Source: Zopfochytrium polystomum (lineage: Eukaryota > Chytridiomycota > Chytridiomycetes > Chytridiales > Chytridiaceae). Taken from it: a stretch of 64,000 bases of DNA. Every line of letters begins with the position of its first letter. The first letter of the stretch is position 1. This document shows positions 43,694 to 54,399 of the stretch, in pieces. The position numbers and the translations under genes are program-made. Location: NCBI GenBank assembly GCA_025765615.1, contig JAIVFJ010000042.1, positions 186,001-250,000 of the forward strand. Direction: 5' to 3'. The notes beneath the pieces were generated by a model. The model saw nothing but the letters and a program-made list of their open reading frames with translations. It was not told where the DNA came from and did not search any database.

Positions 43694-44602
43694 ATGGCTC
43701 CGCCCGCGTCGGTTCTGCTTTTGTTTCACCTCATCGTTGTCGGCATCGCCCTCGCGCTCCCCGACGTCGGCGACGGCGGCCTCGGCGGCGTAGGGGGCGA
43801 TCATCATCACCGCATCCACGTCGTCGATCCCTTTGCCGTCCTGCCGCCGCCCGACCCGCCGACCACCACCACCACCGCCGCGGACCGGCCGCTCACCGTA
43901 GCCCTCGTGATCGGTTCGTCGCGGCCGCACCGGCTAGGCCTCCGCGTCGCAAAGTTTGTCCGCGCCGCGCTCGCCGCCGCGAACCACACGGTCGTGCTGG
44001 TCGACCCCGTCGAGCACCCGCTGCCCTTTCTCGAGGAAAAGTACGAGGACCTGAAGCGCAGCGGGCGCGAATGTGAGGAACAGTTATACAGAGAGACAGA
44101 GAGACCTTTTTTTGGGCGTCACGCTTGATCTTCCCTGACCGCTCGAACAGACCCGAAATCCCTCGACGCGCTGCACGCCATCTTCACCGCGAGCGACGCG
44201 GCCGTGATCGTGTCGCCCGAGTACAACAGCGGCCTGTCGCCGCCGCTGGCCAACATGCTCAACTACTACTGGCTCGAGACCTTTCTGGGCCGCGCCGCCG
44301 CCGTCGCCACCTACTCGCCCAGCTCCATGGGCGGCGCGCGCGCCGCCGTCGCCCTCCGCCCGTACCTCGCCACCCTCGGCTTGGTCTCGGTGCCCGAGGC
44401 CCTCAGGGTGCCATGGGCTGACCGCGTGCTGGACGAGGACGGCGCGTTGGTCGAGCCGGACGACGGAGCGGGGGGGCTGGGCGAGGGGGTTGTGGAGGAG
44501 GTGAGGGAGAATGCGAGGGAGATGGTTAGGCAGGTCGGGTGGTTTGGGCGGGCTCTGCGGGCGGAGAGGGAGAGGGAGGCGAGGGCGGATGGCGGGGCGT
44601 GA
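43694..44602 (+). CDS. NADPH-dependent FMN reductase-like flavoprotein with signal peptide
   Basis: Flavodoxin-like fold of the NADPH-dependent FMN reductase family, expected to reduce FMN or quinone-type acceptors. Exons 43694-44072 and 44151-44602, in phase, 276 residues. The flavin phosphate loop reads VIGSSRPHRLGLRVAKFV, and the second family motif reads IVSPEYNSGLSPPLANMLNY. The first 22 residues (MAPPASVLLLFHLIVVGIAL) look like a cleavable signal peptide, followed by a 40-residue Pro/Thr linker before the domain. That is unusual because the family is normally cytosolic. The tail is a charged helix. It stands alone between a repeat island and a minus-strand membrane protein. Confidence 0.85.
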
Positions 44603-45059
44603 AACATGGATTGCTGGCGTAAGGGGAACGTCGAGAGCGTGTGTGTGGTCTTGCCTGATTTTTTTTTTTAATTTTTTTTTTATTGGTTGTTCCTTCTCCA
44701 TCGCGTACACAACTACCCGAACATGAACGACTGCGAAAGATACAGAGAGAAGAAGTAGGAAAAAGGGAGAGCGAAAAAGCAGAAGCGGAGGTGGAGGAGG
44801 AGGAGGGTGAGCGGATAAAGGCACAGGGAGGGAATGGGTCGAGCCATGAGGAAGGCGAGAGCAAGCGTGTGAGCACACAAAAAAGGAACACTGGATTTGG
44901 ATGAGAGACGACTCGTCGGGGATGCGGGGGGAGTGTCGTAAAAAGGTAGAGGCGGCGGAAAAGCAAGGCTCAGAGGGCGCTTTGGCGTCTGAGAAAAGAC
45001 AAAGAAAAAGTCATGGTAGAAGAAGGAAAAAAGAGCGCGCAATCGCCCCCCACAGCTCG
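44603..45059. other. Convergent intergenic region
   Basis: Spacer between the FMN reductase-like gene and the minus-strand membrane protein. It holds T-runs (about 44659-44682) and purine-rich DNA; no gene. Confidence 0.5.
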
Positions 45060-46938
45060 TCACGACTGCAGCAAGGCCTGCCTCTCGTCGTCCTCCTCCG
45101 ACACGCGTTCCCCGCAGCACCACAGCTTTAAGCTTCGCCACCCGTCCATGACGGACCATCCGCAGCAGCACGTGGTGAAAATGGACAAGAACGAGCCGAT
45201 CACGAGCAGCGTCAGCAGCGTCCTTATCGGCGCATACACGACGGCCCGCCCCTCCATGTTCACGGTGCCCTGCAGCACGCCCGGGAAGTCCGGTTCCACG
45301 CCGTCCGCGTTGACGTAGACCACGTGCTTGAACGACCGAGTGCCGTCGAACAGCGCCGGGGGGGCGTCCGCGTAGACCGCGCACGGCTTTGACGAGAGCG
45401 CCGGGCACACTTTGATCGGGGATCGCAAGGAGTACGTGCGCGTCCGCACCGACGTGATCAGCTTGCCCGGGTTGACGTCCGGGTTCAGGCCGGAGAGGTT
45501 GTTGGTCACGAAGAGGACCACGTGGGGGCCGGCCTTTTCGGCGGTGAGCCGGATGGAGCCGTAGTAGCCGCCAGACAGGTAGCTACGACGCAAAGCAAAG
45601 AAGCAGAGAACGCAAAAAAAAAGAAAGAGCGAAAAGCGGAGAGAGCACGCATTAGATATGCAGAATGGGGTTGTGGTGCAGCAAGTAAGGAAGCAACCAA
45701 GCGAGGGTGTGTCTCGTACTCACATGTCGTCGATGGACTGCACTTGCACGCCGTCAGAGAGAGTGGACGGCACACGAACGAAAAGCAACGAGATCTTTGA
45801 TCGGGTGGGCACGTTCTTGTCTGCGCCCGACGGAAGCAAGTACTCCAGGGTAATCTGCACACGATGGAAAACGGCGCATCCGCAGTACGGTTAATGAAGG
45901 AGGGAAAGAAAAAAAGAAAAACGAAACACGCAAGATACGAACATTTCCGCCCGCCTCCAGGCCGTACAGTCGGTACATAAAGCCGGCGTCCTTGCCGTCG
46001 TCTTCCGCCGTTGTGCGATGATGATGTTTCATTAGCAAGGCCCGCACGGCCGCGTCCGACTGGTTGGCTTGCACTGGGGTCCACGCTCCAAAATCCGAGA
46101 GGGTGGCGTACGCGGCAATCTTGTCGAGCGCCGGCTGTTCGGCAAAGAGGTACGCCGACACCTCGGAATGCGGCAGAAGGGTGAGGGACTTTGTGAAAAG
46201 CGGATGGTAGTGGACGAGGCTGGGGGGGGGCGAGGTAGCGGTTAGGATCTCGATTCCATGGCTTGCATCTGGCGGGATCGAACGAAGTGGAGGATCGACG
46301 TACCGGCGCTCAACAGGAGCAAACCAATGCGGGGAATCCCCATCTGTTGGCAGGGATAGCCATACAAAGAAGCTGATGATCAAGGCCAGAAGCCACAGGC
46401 AGCAATACCCTGCGGACACCCACGAAGGGAGGCGTTAGAGAAGAGAGAGAGGGATAGAGAAGGAGAGCAGAGCAAAAAGAGTCCCAATCCGGAAATCGTT
46501 TGAAGGAACCCCAAAAACTCAACTGCAACCACGCCCTCTGTTGTACTTTCGCCTGGCTCGCTCCTGCAGGTACTGCTGGCGCAGGCGCGGAGCGTTGAAA
46601 GGGTTCCCGCCACGGCCGTTGAGGGCGGCGACGTCAACGTAGATGATCTGCGGAGGCGGCTGCTGCAGGCTCTGGGGCGGCGGGGAGTGGTACGACGAAG
46701 CGCCGTAGACGGGGTCAAGCGTGCCCGTCGGGACGGCAGGGGAGCGGCGGTCGGCGGTTGCCGAGCGGGCGCCGCCGGTGCTGCTACGGCTGCGATTGCT
46801 GCTGGGTGCCCTGCGGGCATCGTTGCCGCTGGTGCTGGCGGGGATGGCGGCGGCGGCGGGCCCCGGCGGCGCTACTGCTACGCTGTAAGGCGGCGGCGGC
46901 GGCTGTGCGGCGGCGGCGGTTGACGACGAGGACGACAT
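45060..46938 (-). CDS. Two-pass membrane protein with PPxY, NPF and acidic dileucine motifs
   Basis: Unknown family. Exons 46938-46524, 46409-46304, 46219-45943, 45854-45724 and 45582-45060, in phase, 483 residues. The cytoplasmic N terminus (about 1-138) is Pro/Ala/Ser-rich and contains PPPPY (WW-domain ligand type) and NPF (EH-domain ligand type), then an Arg-rich juxtamembrane stretch. TM1 is about 142-160 (LWLLALIISFFVWL). About 250 residues outside the cytosol, with NQS and NLS glycosylation sequons, look folded. TM2 (TLLTLLVIGSFLSIF) is followed by a Cys-rich tail ending DDERQALLQS, an acidic dileucine sorting signal. The motif set points to the endosome or vacuole route; this is inference from motifs only. 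Confidence 0.75.
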
Positions 46939-47178
46939 TGGTGTTGGTGTGTGATTCGTGGGGCAACTCTCGAGAGCGTCTGTCAGTCTGGCTGTCTGTC
47001 TGCCTGCTTGTCTATCAGTCTGTCTGTCTGTCTTTCTGTCTGTCTGTCTGTCTTGCCCTATGTCTGCCTTTCTCTCTCTATCTCTCTTTCCTCACAGTTG
47101 TCAATAAAAGGAGCTAACCACAGCCCCCAATCTTCAAACCCAAAAATATAATAGTGATTGAGACCAAACAAAACGTAT
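46939..47178. repeat. Spacer with (TCTG)n microsatellite
   Basis: Imperfect CTGT/TCTG repeats at about 46980-47055, upstream of the membrane-protein gene and downstream of the next minus-strand gene. Confidence 0.6.
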
Positions 47179-50100
47179 CTACGCCTTTGGATGGACTTGG
47201 ACCGGTTGACTAGTTGCCGCCCCCGCCCGCTCAAGTCTTCGCCGCCCCTCTTGCTGCTGCTGCTGGTGCCGCGCGACCGCGGACTTCACCGCCAGCATCG
47301 CGTCCAGATCAACCTGCTGCTGCTGCTGCCGCCGCCGCCGCCAGTCGTAGTCGAAGCCGGCGTCATCGTCGTCGTCATTGTCGTCATTGTCGTCGTCGCT
47401 CTCTGCCGCCTCGCACGCCCAGCACGACACCGGCCCGTCGCGTACCCCCGTCCCCGCCGCTGCTCCCCCCGCCGCCGTCCCCGATGCCGCGGTCCCCGCA
47501 ATCCCGTAGAAACCGTGGCACCGGAACCCCGCCGCCACCGCGCCGCCCCCCGCGGCGACACGCGGGCACTCGCCCGCACGTCGCGACCACGAAGATGACG
47601 AGGATGACGACGACAAAGGCGGCGGTGGCGGAGGCGGCGGCGAGGTAGAGAAGGAAGTGGAGGCGGGCGGTGGAGGAGACGGCGGAGGTGGTGACGGCGA
47701 TGTGGCGTAGAACGGGTCGTTGTCGCTGAGCGGCGCCAGCGCGAACGGCATTAGCAGCAGGCTCTCGGACAGCCCCATGCCGTCGATCGACCGCGACGGC
47801 TGCGGCCGGTGGACCTGCTGCTGCTGCTGCGACGATGGAAGCAGCGGGCGACGGCGCGGCGTCGTTGGCGACGGCGGCAATGATGACGACGATGCCGACC
47901 GGTGCAAGGCCGCGCCGCCGCCGCCTGACCGGCGAGACGACGACTGCTGCCGCGGCGACGACGCCAAAGGCGCGTGCGATGCGGCGGCGGCGGCCGCCGC
48001 CGACGCGCGACTGGGCCGGCTGGGCCGGAGCCGCCGCGTCGGTGACCCGGTGGCGGATGCGGGCGTCGTGGGCGACGGGTACGGGTGGTAGGCGGAGGAC
48101 AATGACGACATAGACGACGAAGACGACGACGACGATGAGGACGTGGAGGAGGAGGAGGACGGCGACTGCGTGGTGCACGCGGGGGTGGCGGGGAGCGCGT
48201 CCGTGCGGGCCGCGCGGCGGCGGGACGAGCGGGTTGTCGGCGGCGGCGGCGGCGGCGGCGGATGGGTAGGAGGCGGAGGGCTGTCCGCGCCCTCGGCGGG
48301 AGCCGGCGACGGCGGTGATGCGGTGGACGGCGCATCGGTGCGGACGCGCAGCGCGGGCCGTTGGCGCCGCGGCTGTGCCTGCCGCGGCGGCGGTGGCGTC
48401 TGCGGCGTGGGCGAGTCCGGCGCCTCGTCGCTTCGCGCCGCCGCAGCTGCCGACCGGCGGTTCCGACGCGTTCTTGGCGTCGAATCAGAAAAGGTGGTGC
48501 TCGACCGAGTGGACGACGTGCACGAGGGCGGGGTGGTGGTGGTGGTCGAGCTGGATGCGAGGGACGACAGCGACGACGATGACGACCGCATCGCCCTTCG
48601 GAGCGACGCCGACGGCGGTAGAACCGGCCTGGAGGTGCTGGCAGGAGGCCGCCGAGCACGCTTCCATTCGGAAGGCCCCGACGCCGAACCTGTAGCGCCG
48701 TCGTCGTCGTCTATCTCCTCGTCTGAGTCGCTTGGCCCAGCGGTGCTGTCCTCGTCCGGTGCGTTCCCGTCCACGCCCTCGCAACCACCTTCCTCCGCTT
48801 TGCCTTCCTCCTCCTTCTCGTCTACTTCCATCTTGCCCTCGTCCTCCGGCAACTGAAGGTGGTCAGGGTAGGCCTCGTCGTCAAACACATCTCGCCACAT
48901 CTCGCGCTGGCGGCGGAGCGTGGCGGCACTGGCAGACTTTGACGGGGGCCCGCCAGGCGCCCCGGCGCCGTTGGTCTCGCTCGCGGCGGCGCACGGGCCT
49001 TGCCCGCCCTCTCCCGCCGCAACCGTGACTCGCTCGGCCGACGGCGCGAGGAGCGCCACCGGCGCCCCGCTCCGCGCCGCCACCCCCAAGTCGCTCGCGT
49101 CCCCTCCGGCGGCGGCGCCCGTGCGCGCGGGCTTGCCGGCCGACAGTGGCTGGGCGGCTGGCAGCGGCGATTGTGCCGCCGACAGCGCGCAGGCTGGTTG
49201 TGGAGGGTGCACGGGATTGATGCAAGCCGTACCGAGCGTCGTCGGTGGGCTGGTCGTCGCTGCTGTCGGTGCCTTTGCGGCTGCCGACCTTGTGGTGGTG
49301 GTGGTGGCTGGGGCTGCGCTTGGGGCGTTCCGCGTATTGTAGTAGCAGTCCTTTCGCAAACCAGTCGTCATCATCGACCGACGCAACGCCTCGGCTCGTT
49401 GTACGACGGTGGCGGCGACCAGTTCTTCCTGAAGGTGGGAGGGGGAGGGGGGTTGGACGGGGGGCGGGTGTGCAGTAAGGAAAGTTGTTTTGCGGGCAAA
49501 ATCGGAGCGTTGGTTGTGGCCGAGTGAGCGCGCTAATTGTTCGGACAAATGTTGACAAACCCCGCGCGCCGGAAGAACACACAAACAACAAACACACATC
49601 GACTTCCAGCGCTACTCTCCCCTTCGCTTTCCCTTTGGAGCAACGCGCGGACACACACACACACACACACACACACTACCCCGCACCAGCTGCATCTCGC
49701 TCGCACGCGCCGCCGCCGCCGTCGCCGTCGCCGCGTCGACGGGCTTCTCTCGACCGTGGGCCGAACCCCGCGCGCCGGCCCCGCTCTCCTCTTCCTCCTC
49801 CGTCTCCGACCCGCGAGGGCGCGCGAGCAGCGGGCCCACCCAGCCCGCGCGAGCCGGAGCGACGGAGCTGTGCCGAGGCCCGCAGATTGCCCACTGCGAG
49901 CCCGTGCCGGATCCCGCTGCGACGGCTGTGGTGGCGGCGGCGACCTCGACGGGGTGCGCCGGACGGCGGAAAATGACGTTCGCCGCGCCGTGGCGGCCGT
50001 AGGCGCCGCTGCTGCTGCTGGTGGGGCTGGTGACGGTGGTGGTGGGTGGGGCGGCGGCGGTGTCCCCGGTGCGGACACCGGTGACGGTGCAGTCCAGAAG

Positions 50101-50331
50101 TAGGTGCAGCGTGCGGCGAGCGGCTGCCAGGCTGGGGTCTCCTTCGCAGTCGTCCAAGCCGTCGTCGCTGCCGTCGTAGAAGCAGTAGGGGAGGCCGTCG
50201 CCGTCGTCATCGTTGTCGTGGTAGTTGTCGCCGTGAGTCGGGGCTGTGGTGGTGGTGGCGGCGGTGCGACCGCGCACGGGCGGCGGCGCCGGTGCAGCGA
50301 GCGACCAGTCGTCGGTCATATTTCGTTCCAT
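47179..50331 (-). CDS. Large low-complexity Ser/Pro/Ala/Gln-rich protein
   Basis: Function unknown. Exons 50331-49687 and 49428-47179, in phase, 964 residues, start MERNMTDDWSLAAP. Islands of ordinary sequence sit in long disordered tracts: an N-terminal block (PYCFYDGSDDGLDDCEGDP), a helix at the start of exon 2 (EELVAATVVQRAEALRRSM), an acidic region, then (MWRDVFDDEAYPDHLQLPED), an acidic stretch, SR-rich tracts, a short block (MGLSESLLLMPFALAPLSD), and a C-terminal part with a CxxC (CWAC), Asp runs and two polyQ tracts. It is likely a regulatory or nuclear protein, but no domain is recognised. The 258-bp intron begins with (GT)n. The unbroken 2.2-kb frame of exon 2 supports it being real. 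Confidence 0.6.
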
Positions 50332-50360
50332 TTTATTGTTTGTTGCCTTTTCCCTTTCCT

Positions 50361-50395
<35 letters not shown>

Positions 50396-51840
50396 TTGTT
50401 GAAAACAATTCAAGTTTTCATTTTACTGGAACAATTTCTTTCTCGTCTTGCATCTTCGCGCCTCCCTGCATTGACCTTGCTGTCCAACACACTCTCTTTT
50501 GCTTCCAGTACCTGCCATCGCACTCTTCCATTGAGCACGTTCCGCAACTTCAAAGGAAATGTTGAGGGCAAGCCGTTTAGCAACATACCATTTATTTACA
50601 TCAGGTTGCCATGGGCCAACACTGTCTAGTAGTCCACACGCACCGCTACACATCCGTGATTATTCATTTGGAGACTTGTCTTGGTAGAGTCCATAGGTTC
50701 ACGAATTTGCTTTTGCTTTACCCCGTCACCAAGATCAGGTCACCACTTATGAGCAGGGCATCCCCATGATTGTTTACTTAGTAGGATTCTCAAGTAAATA
50801 CACAGTTTTGGTTTTTGAGCTCTCACTGTTCCATGGTAGCCAAAGGTAGGGGATAACACACTTTTATTTTCCTTTTCCTTATTTTACATGAAAGTGGAGG
50901 GTTGCAGGGGAAAGATGCACGTGTCTCGTTGCACCAATCAGACGTGGAGCAGTTTACCCACAAGGAATGGAGACTGACGCAAGGACTGACGCATGGCGCC
51001 TGGCGGGAACCCAGTGGGAGCGATGTGAGCCCATGAAGGAATTGAAATCTGCCAACGGTGGAGACAGGTGTGGGGCGCCTGTTAACTATGTAAGCTGAGT
51101 CTGAAAATAGAGAGTGCAGAGTGTGCACAAACTCCTGGTTCTTAGGGCCAGTACCCTGGTGTTGGTGTTATGACTACTCTCTACATATGTTCTGAAAGCA
51201 CAGTTATACTAATCAGTAACTGTCATGAGTCATTGCTGACTCGTGAGTGCCATAACAGCCATGGACAGACTGTTGTTTTATTGATTTGGAATGTGACGAG
51301 AGGCAGGGAGTAACTTGTCCTTTACAGAGTGTACGGGGGTATTTAGCGTAATGTGAGGTGCAAAGCCATTAACCAACATTCGAGTTGGGCTCTGGAGGAT
51401 TTATTCCTTATGTCACCAACTGTGGCGACTTGTGACTGGGCTGTAGATAGAGCTGTCGCTAGGGATAATGTGGTTCACTTCTGTCTTTATTGAGGACAGA
51501 GTGACCAAGTGGAGTTGCTCAGTGAAGAGTACCCACAGGCCCAAGTTCAAGCCCTGACTGTCCAAGATGGTGATGATCAAGTTGAAATCATGGTCTAATA
51601 AGCCCTCAGCCAGATGGAATCACTGGATGGCAATGCTACACAGTGAGAGCTGCTAAGTGGGATGGATATCATGCTAGAAGCACCACGCAGCTGCTGAAGT
51701 TAGCAAAAGGGAATGGAAACCTCACCCCAGCTTGGCATACACACACTGGCCTGCGGAAATCTTACCTCAACTGGCATGATCTGGGAACACTGGCCTAGGT
51801 GCTAGTAATTGGAGTCTACTTGTTATGAATCAAACCTCTG
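50332..51840. other. Spacer with poly(T) tract, no gene seen
   Basis: A run of about 32 T lies near 50363-50394 directly upstream of the minus-strand gene. The stretch from 50640 to 51800 is AT-richer and holds short decayed open frames only. Confidence 0.5.
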
Positions 51841-51938
51841 GAACCTTCTAGAACATTCCTTCATGGAACCTTCTGGAACCTTCTGGAACCTTCTAGAACA
51901 TTCCTTAATGGAACCTTGTGGAACCTTCTGGAACCTTC
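51841..51938 (+). promoter_or_regulatory. Phased heat-shock-element array
   Basis: Alternating GAA and TTC blocks with two-base gaps follow the HSE rule nGAAnnTTCn: four blocks at 51841-51858, eight at 51866-51903 and six (one imperfect, TTG) at 51911-51938. The three clusters keep the same 5-bp phase (offsets 25 and 45 bp). A further GAA block lies at about 52011. Such arrays bind trimeric heat-shock factor cooperatively. The array can also be read as a degenerate GGAACCTTCT tandem repeat. Confidence 0.65.
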
Positions 51939-52048
51939 TTTGCTTTCCTGACTTGTCTTGTTGTCATTGGTATCATTGGTATCATTGCATTACTAATTGC
52001 TCTTTCTGGAACTTTCTTTGAGTCTTGACAAGGAAGACTCTCAAAAGG

Positions 52049-52056
52049 TATAAAAG
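52049..52056 (+). promoter_or_regulatory. TATA box downstream of the HSE array
   Basis: TATAAAAG lies about 110 bp after the last strong HSE block, at the right spacing for a heat-inducible promoter. No long open frame follows; the next 150 bp are CT- and GT-rich. Confidence 0.55.
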
Positions 52057-53783
52057 GGGATGGGGGACCTGTTCCATCCCTCTAGTGAATTATTGTTTCC
52101 AAAACAATCATCACTCCTCTCAGTTCCTTGTCTGCCTTGTCCTGTCCTGCCCTGTTCCTGACATTGTGTGTGTGTGTGCGTAGTGTGTGTGTGTTTGTGT
52201 CATTGTGAGACCATCCCCACCAATTATGGAGGCTCTTTTTGCTCCCTCACGAGTCACCATGCTCGACGAATGATAATGACTTCAACGTACACCCTAAAAT
52301 TGTCGCTAGGTAACCGTAACTTACACAGGAAACTTCCATTATAATTGTCTGATTGGCAGCGGAGCAAAGCCTAAGCCCCACACTGCATCATGGTGAGAGA
52401 GAAGCAGCATATCAGAACATCATTGAATAAATTACCCTCCACCCTAATTGTCTCTACAGCTTCAAATCGATACGATATCACGTTAATTGGCCTCGTTTAG
52501 GTATTGTACCGGTGATAGCGAGCCAATTCAAAGATCCAACATTTTACTGGGAACTAGTAGTGTGAGTGAATTTGTTGTGCAATGGTAAGTTGTAAGATCG
52601 CGTTTTTCTGAGTGGCAGCACTGGGATAACTTTTAACTCCACAGACTACAATTGGTCCAGCATTAGCTTGCTTAGCAGCAGTTGGTATATAGAGGTAATT
52701 TGGTGAAAGTGCTTCAGCAGCCTTGGGCTCTGGCGTGCTGTTCTCACCATTTTGGCAGTGCAGCCAGAAGTGCCATCTGTGCCACTGGTCCTTGGGTTGA
52801 CGTGTGACATAAGTATGGTTGGCCCTGTCATTGCAGAAGGTCTGCTTGAGAGGAACAGGTCTGTTTGTGTTATTAGATTAGAAGTCTCATAATCCTGTTT
52901 AAAATCTTCTCTTTATCTTCAGGGGCTCATCATTTAAGTGCCTGATGATGCAGCCCCTGAGAGGTAATTTACATTTAAGTCAGGGTTCAACTTTGAAAGC
53001 CTGAACCGGCTCCTCACCTGCCTATGATCACATGATTGACTTGGCTGAGGACACTCAATGCTCCCGCCTAAAAAATGGTGTATTTTTCCTATTTTTTATT
53101 TTTTTCCCCCCATATATTCGCTTTGGCATTTTTGTCTACTTAATTCTTAGATTCTTCGTTCGTCTGTTCCGGTTTCCGCACAGTCCCACACTGAGGCGGG
53201 TTTGATTGGAGGCAGTTTGTCTTATTGGCTTATCCTTCTTCTTGTCACTCTGTTTTCCGTCCGAAGGCGGAAATGGTCAAACAATTTATATTTCGTTGCA
53301 TGAGAGAGAATGAGAGCGAGACGAGACGGGTGAGTGACAAGGAGAAAAAGAGAGCGAGAGCGAGAGAGGGAGAGAGAGAGGCCGACAGACAGACAGAATT
53401 ACTGGACAGACCACCCGCCGGGGGACACAACAAAAGGAGAAGCAGAGTCTGCGTACGTGCGCAGACTTTTTCATTTCCAAATATGGATGGTCATGCAGAC
53501 AGACAAGGCGCCGTCCAGAAGGGGAAGAACGGGAGAGAGACAGAGGAAAGCGGACCTGAAACAACACATCCTGGGGGAATTGCCGCGATTGGTCGCACGA
53601 GGAGAGAGGGGGTCCGCAACACGCGTTCAAAAACATTCGTGCTCTGTCTCTCTCTCACTGTCTTTCTCTCTTCTTGCTTCTCTCTGTCTGCAGGCTGCTC
53701 TCTCTTCCACAAGAATTCAGTGGTGGTGGTGCTTGCGTTCAGTCTCTGCCCAATCCCTGCGTCATCTCACACACACGCACACA

Positions 53784-53857
<74 letters not shown>

Positions 53858-54399
53858 ACAATCACTCTCACTCTTCTCTCTCCGTCTCCCTCATCTCTCC
53901 CTCTCTCCCTCTCTCTCTCCTCTTACTTTCCCCCCCAATTAATCGGCCGCACAAAGAGAGCGTTGTCGGCTGCCGGCCCACCGACGACGCCGCTTCCCTT
54001 TCCCTTTCCCTTTCCCTTTCCCTTTCCCTCACCCCCTCACTCGCTCACCCCCTTCACTCGCTCGTTCTTCCTCTACCCTCCCTCCAGCTTTGCCGCCAGT
54101 TTGAACCTTCCCCCGCTCCAGAACGGACCACCACCACCCGCTTACCTCCGTTAATCTCTTCAACTCGTCGACCTGCCACCCAGCCAGAACTTGTCGGTGC
54201 GGTCAGGCACTTACCGACAGCAGCATCGGCAGCACCATCGTGATCCAGCGGCCCCGGAGTGAGGAAACCGGATAAGCACAAGCTCAACGCCACCCCTTCC
54301 TCGAGACCAGGACCTTTTTCAAGTTTCCACCACCAACCTTTCGAGCAACATTGGTTGCGGCAGGCCCGTGACCTCGCTCAGCTCAATTGACCTCCAGCC
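52057..54399. other. Spacer and 5' region of the LRR gene, rich in microsatellites
   Basis: No supported gene. (GT)n at about 52164-52200, (GA)n at about 53340-53390, (CA)n then (CT)n at about 53768-53930, and a TTTCCC hexamer tract at about 53994-54028. The last 400 bp are pyrimidine-rich like other gene leaders here. Confidence 0.5.

Noticed and set aside
47384..48856. Long Ala/Val- or Arg-rich frames on both strands over the low-complexity gene
   Set aside because: GC-rich triplet-biased DNA keeps all frames open. The chosen frame is the only one with a splice-compatible first exon and ordinary protein islands.
51809..52021. A small plus-strand ORF over the GGAACCTTCT region (repeats of WNLLEH-type peptide)
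   Set aside because: It is simply the translation of the tandem HSE-like DNA repeat.
53994..54028. TTTCCC hexamer tract as an internal telomere
   Set aside because: The unit is not the TTAGGG/CCCTAA type common in fungi and the tract is short; it grades into neighbouring pyrimidine repeats.
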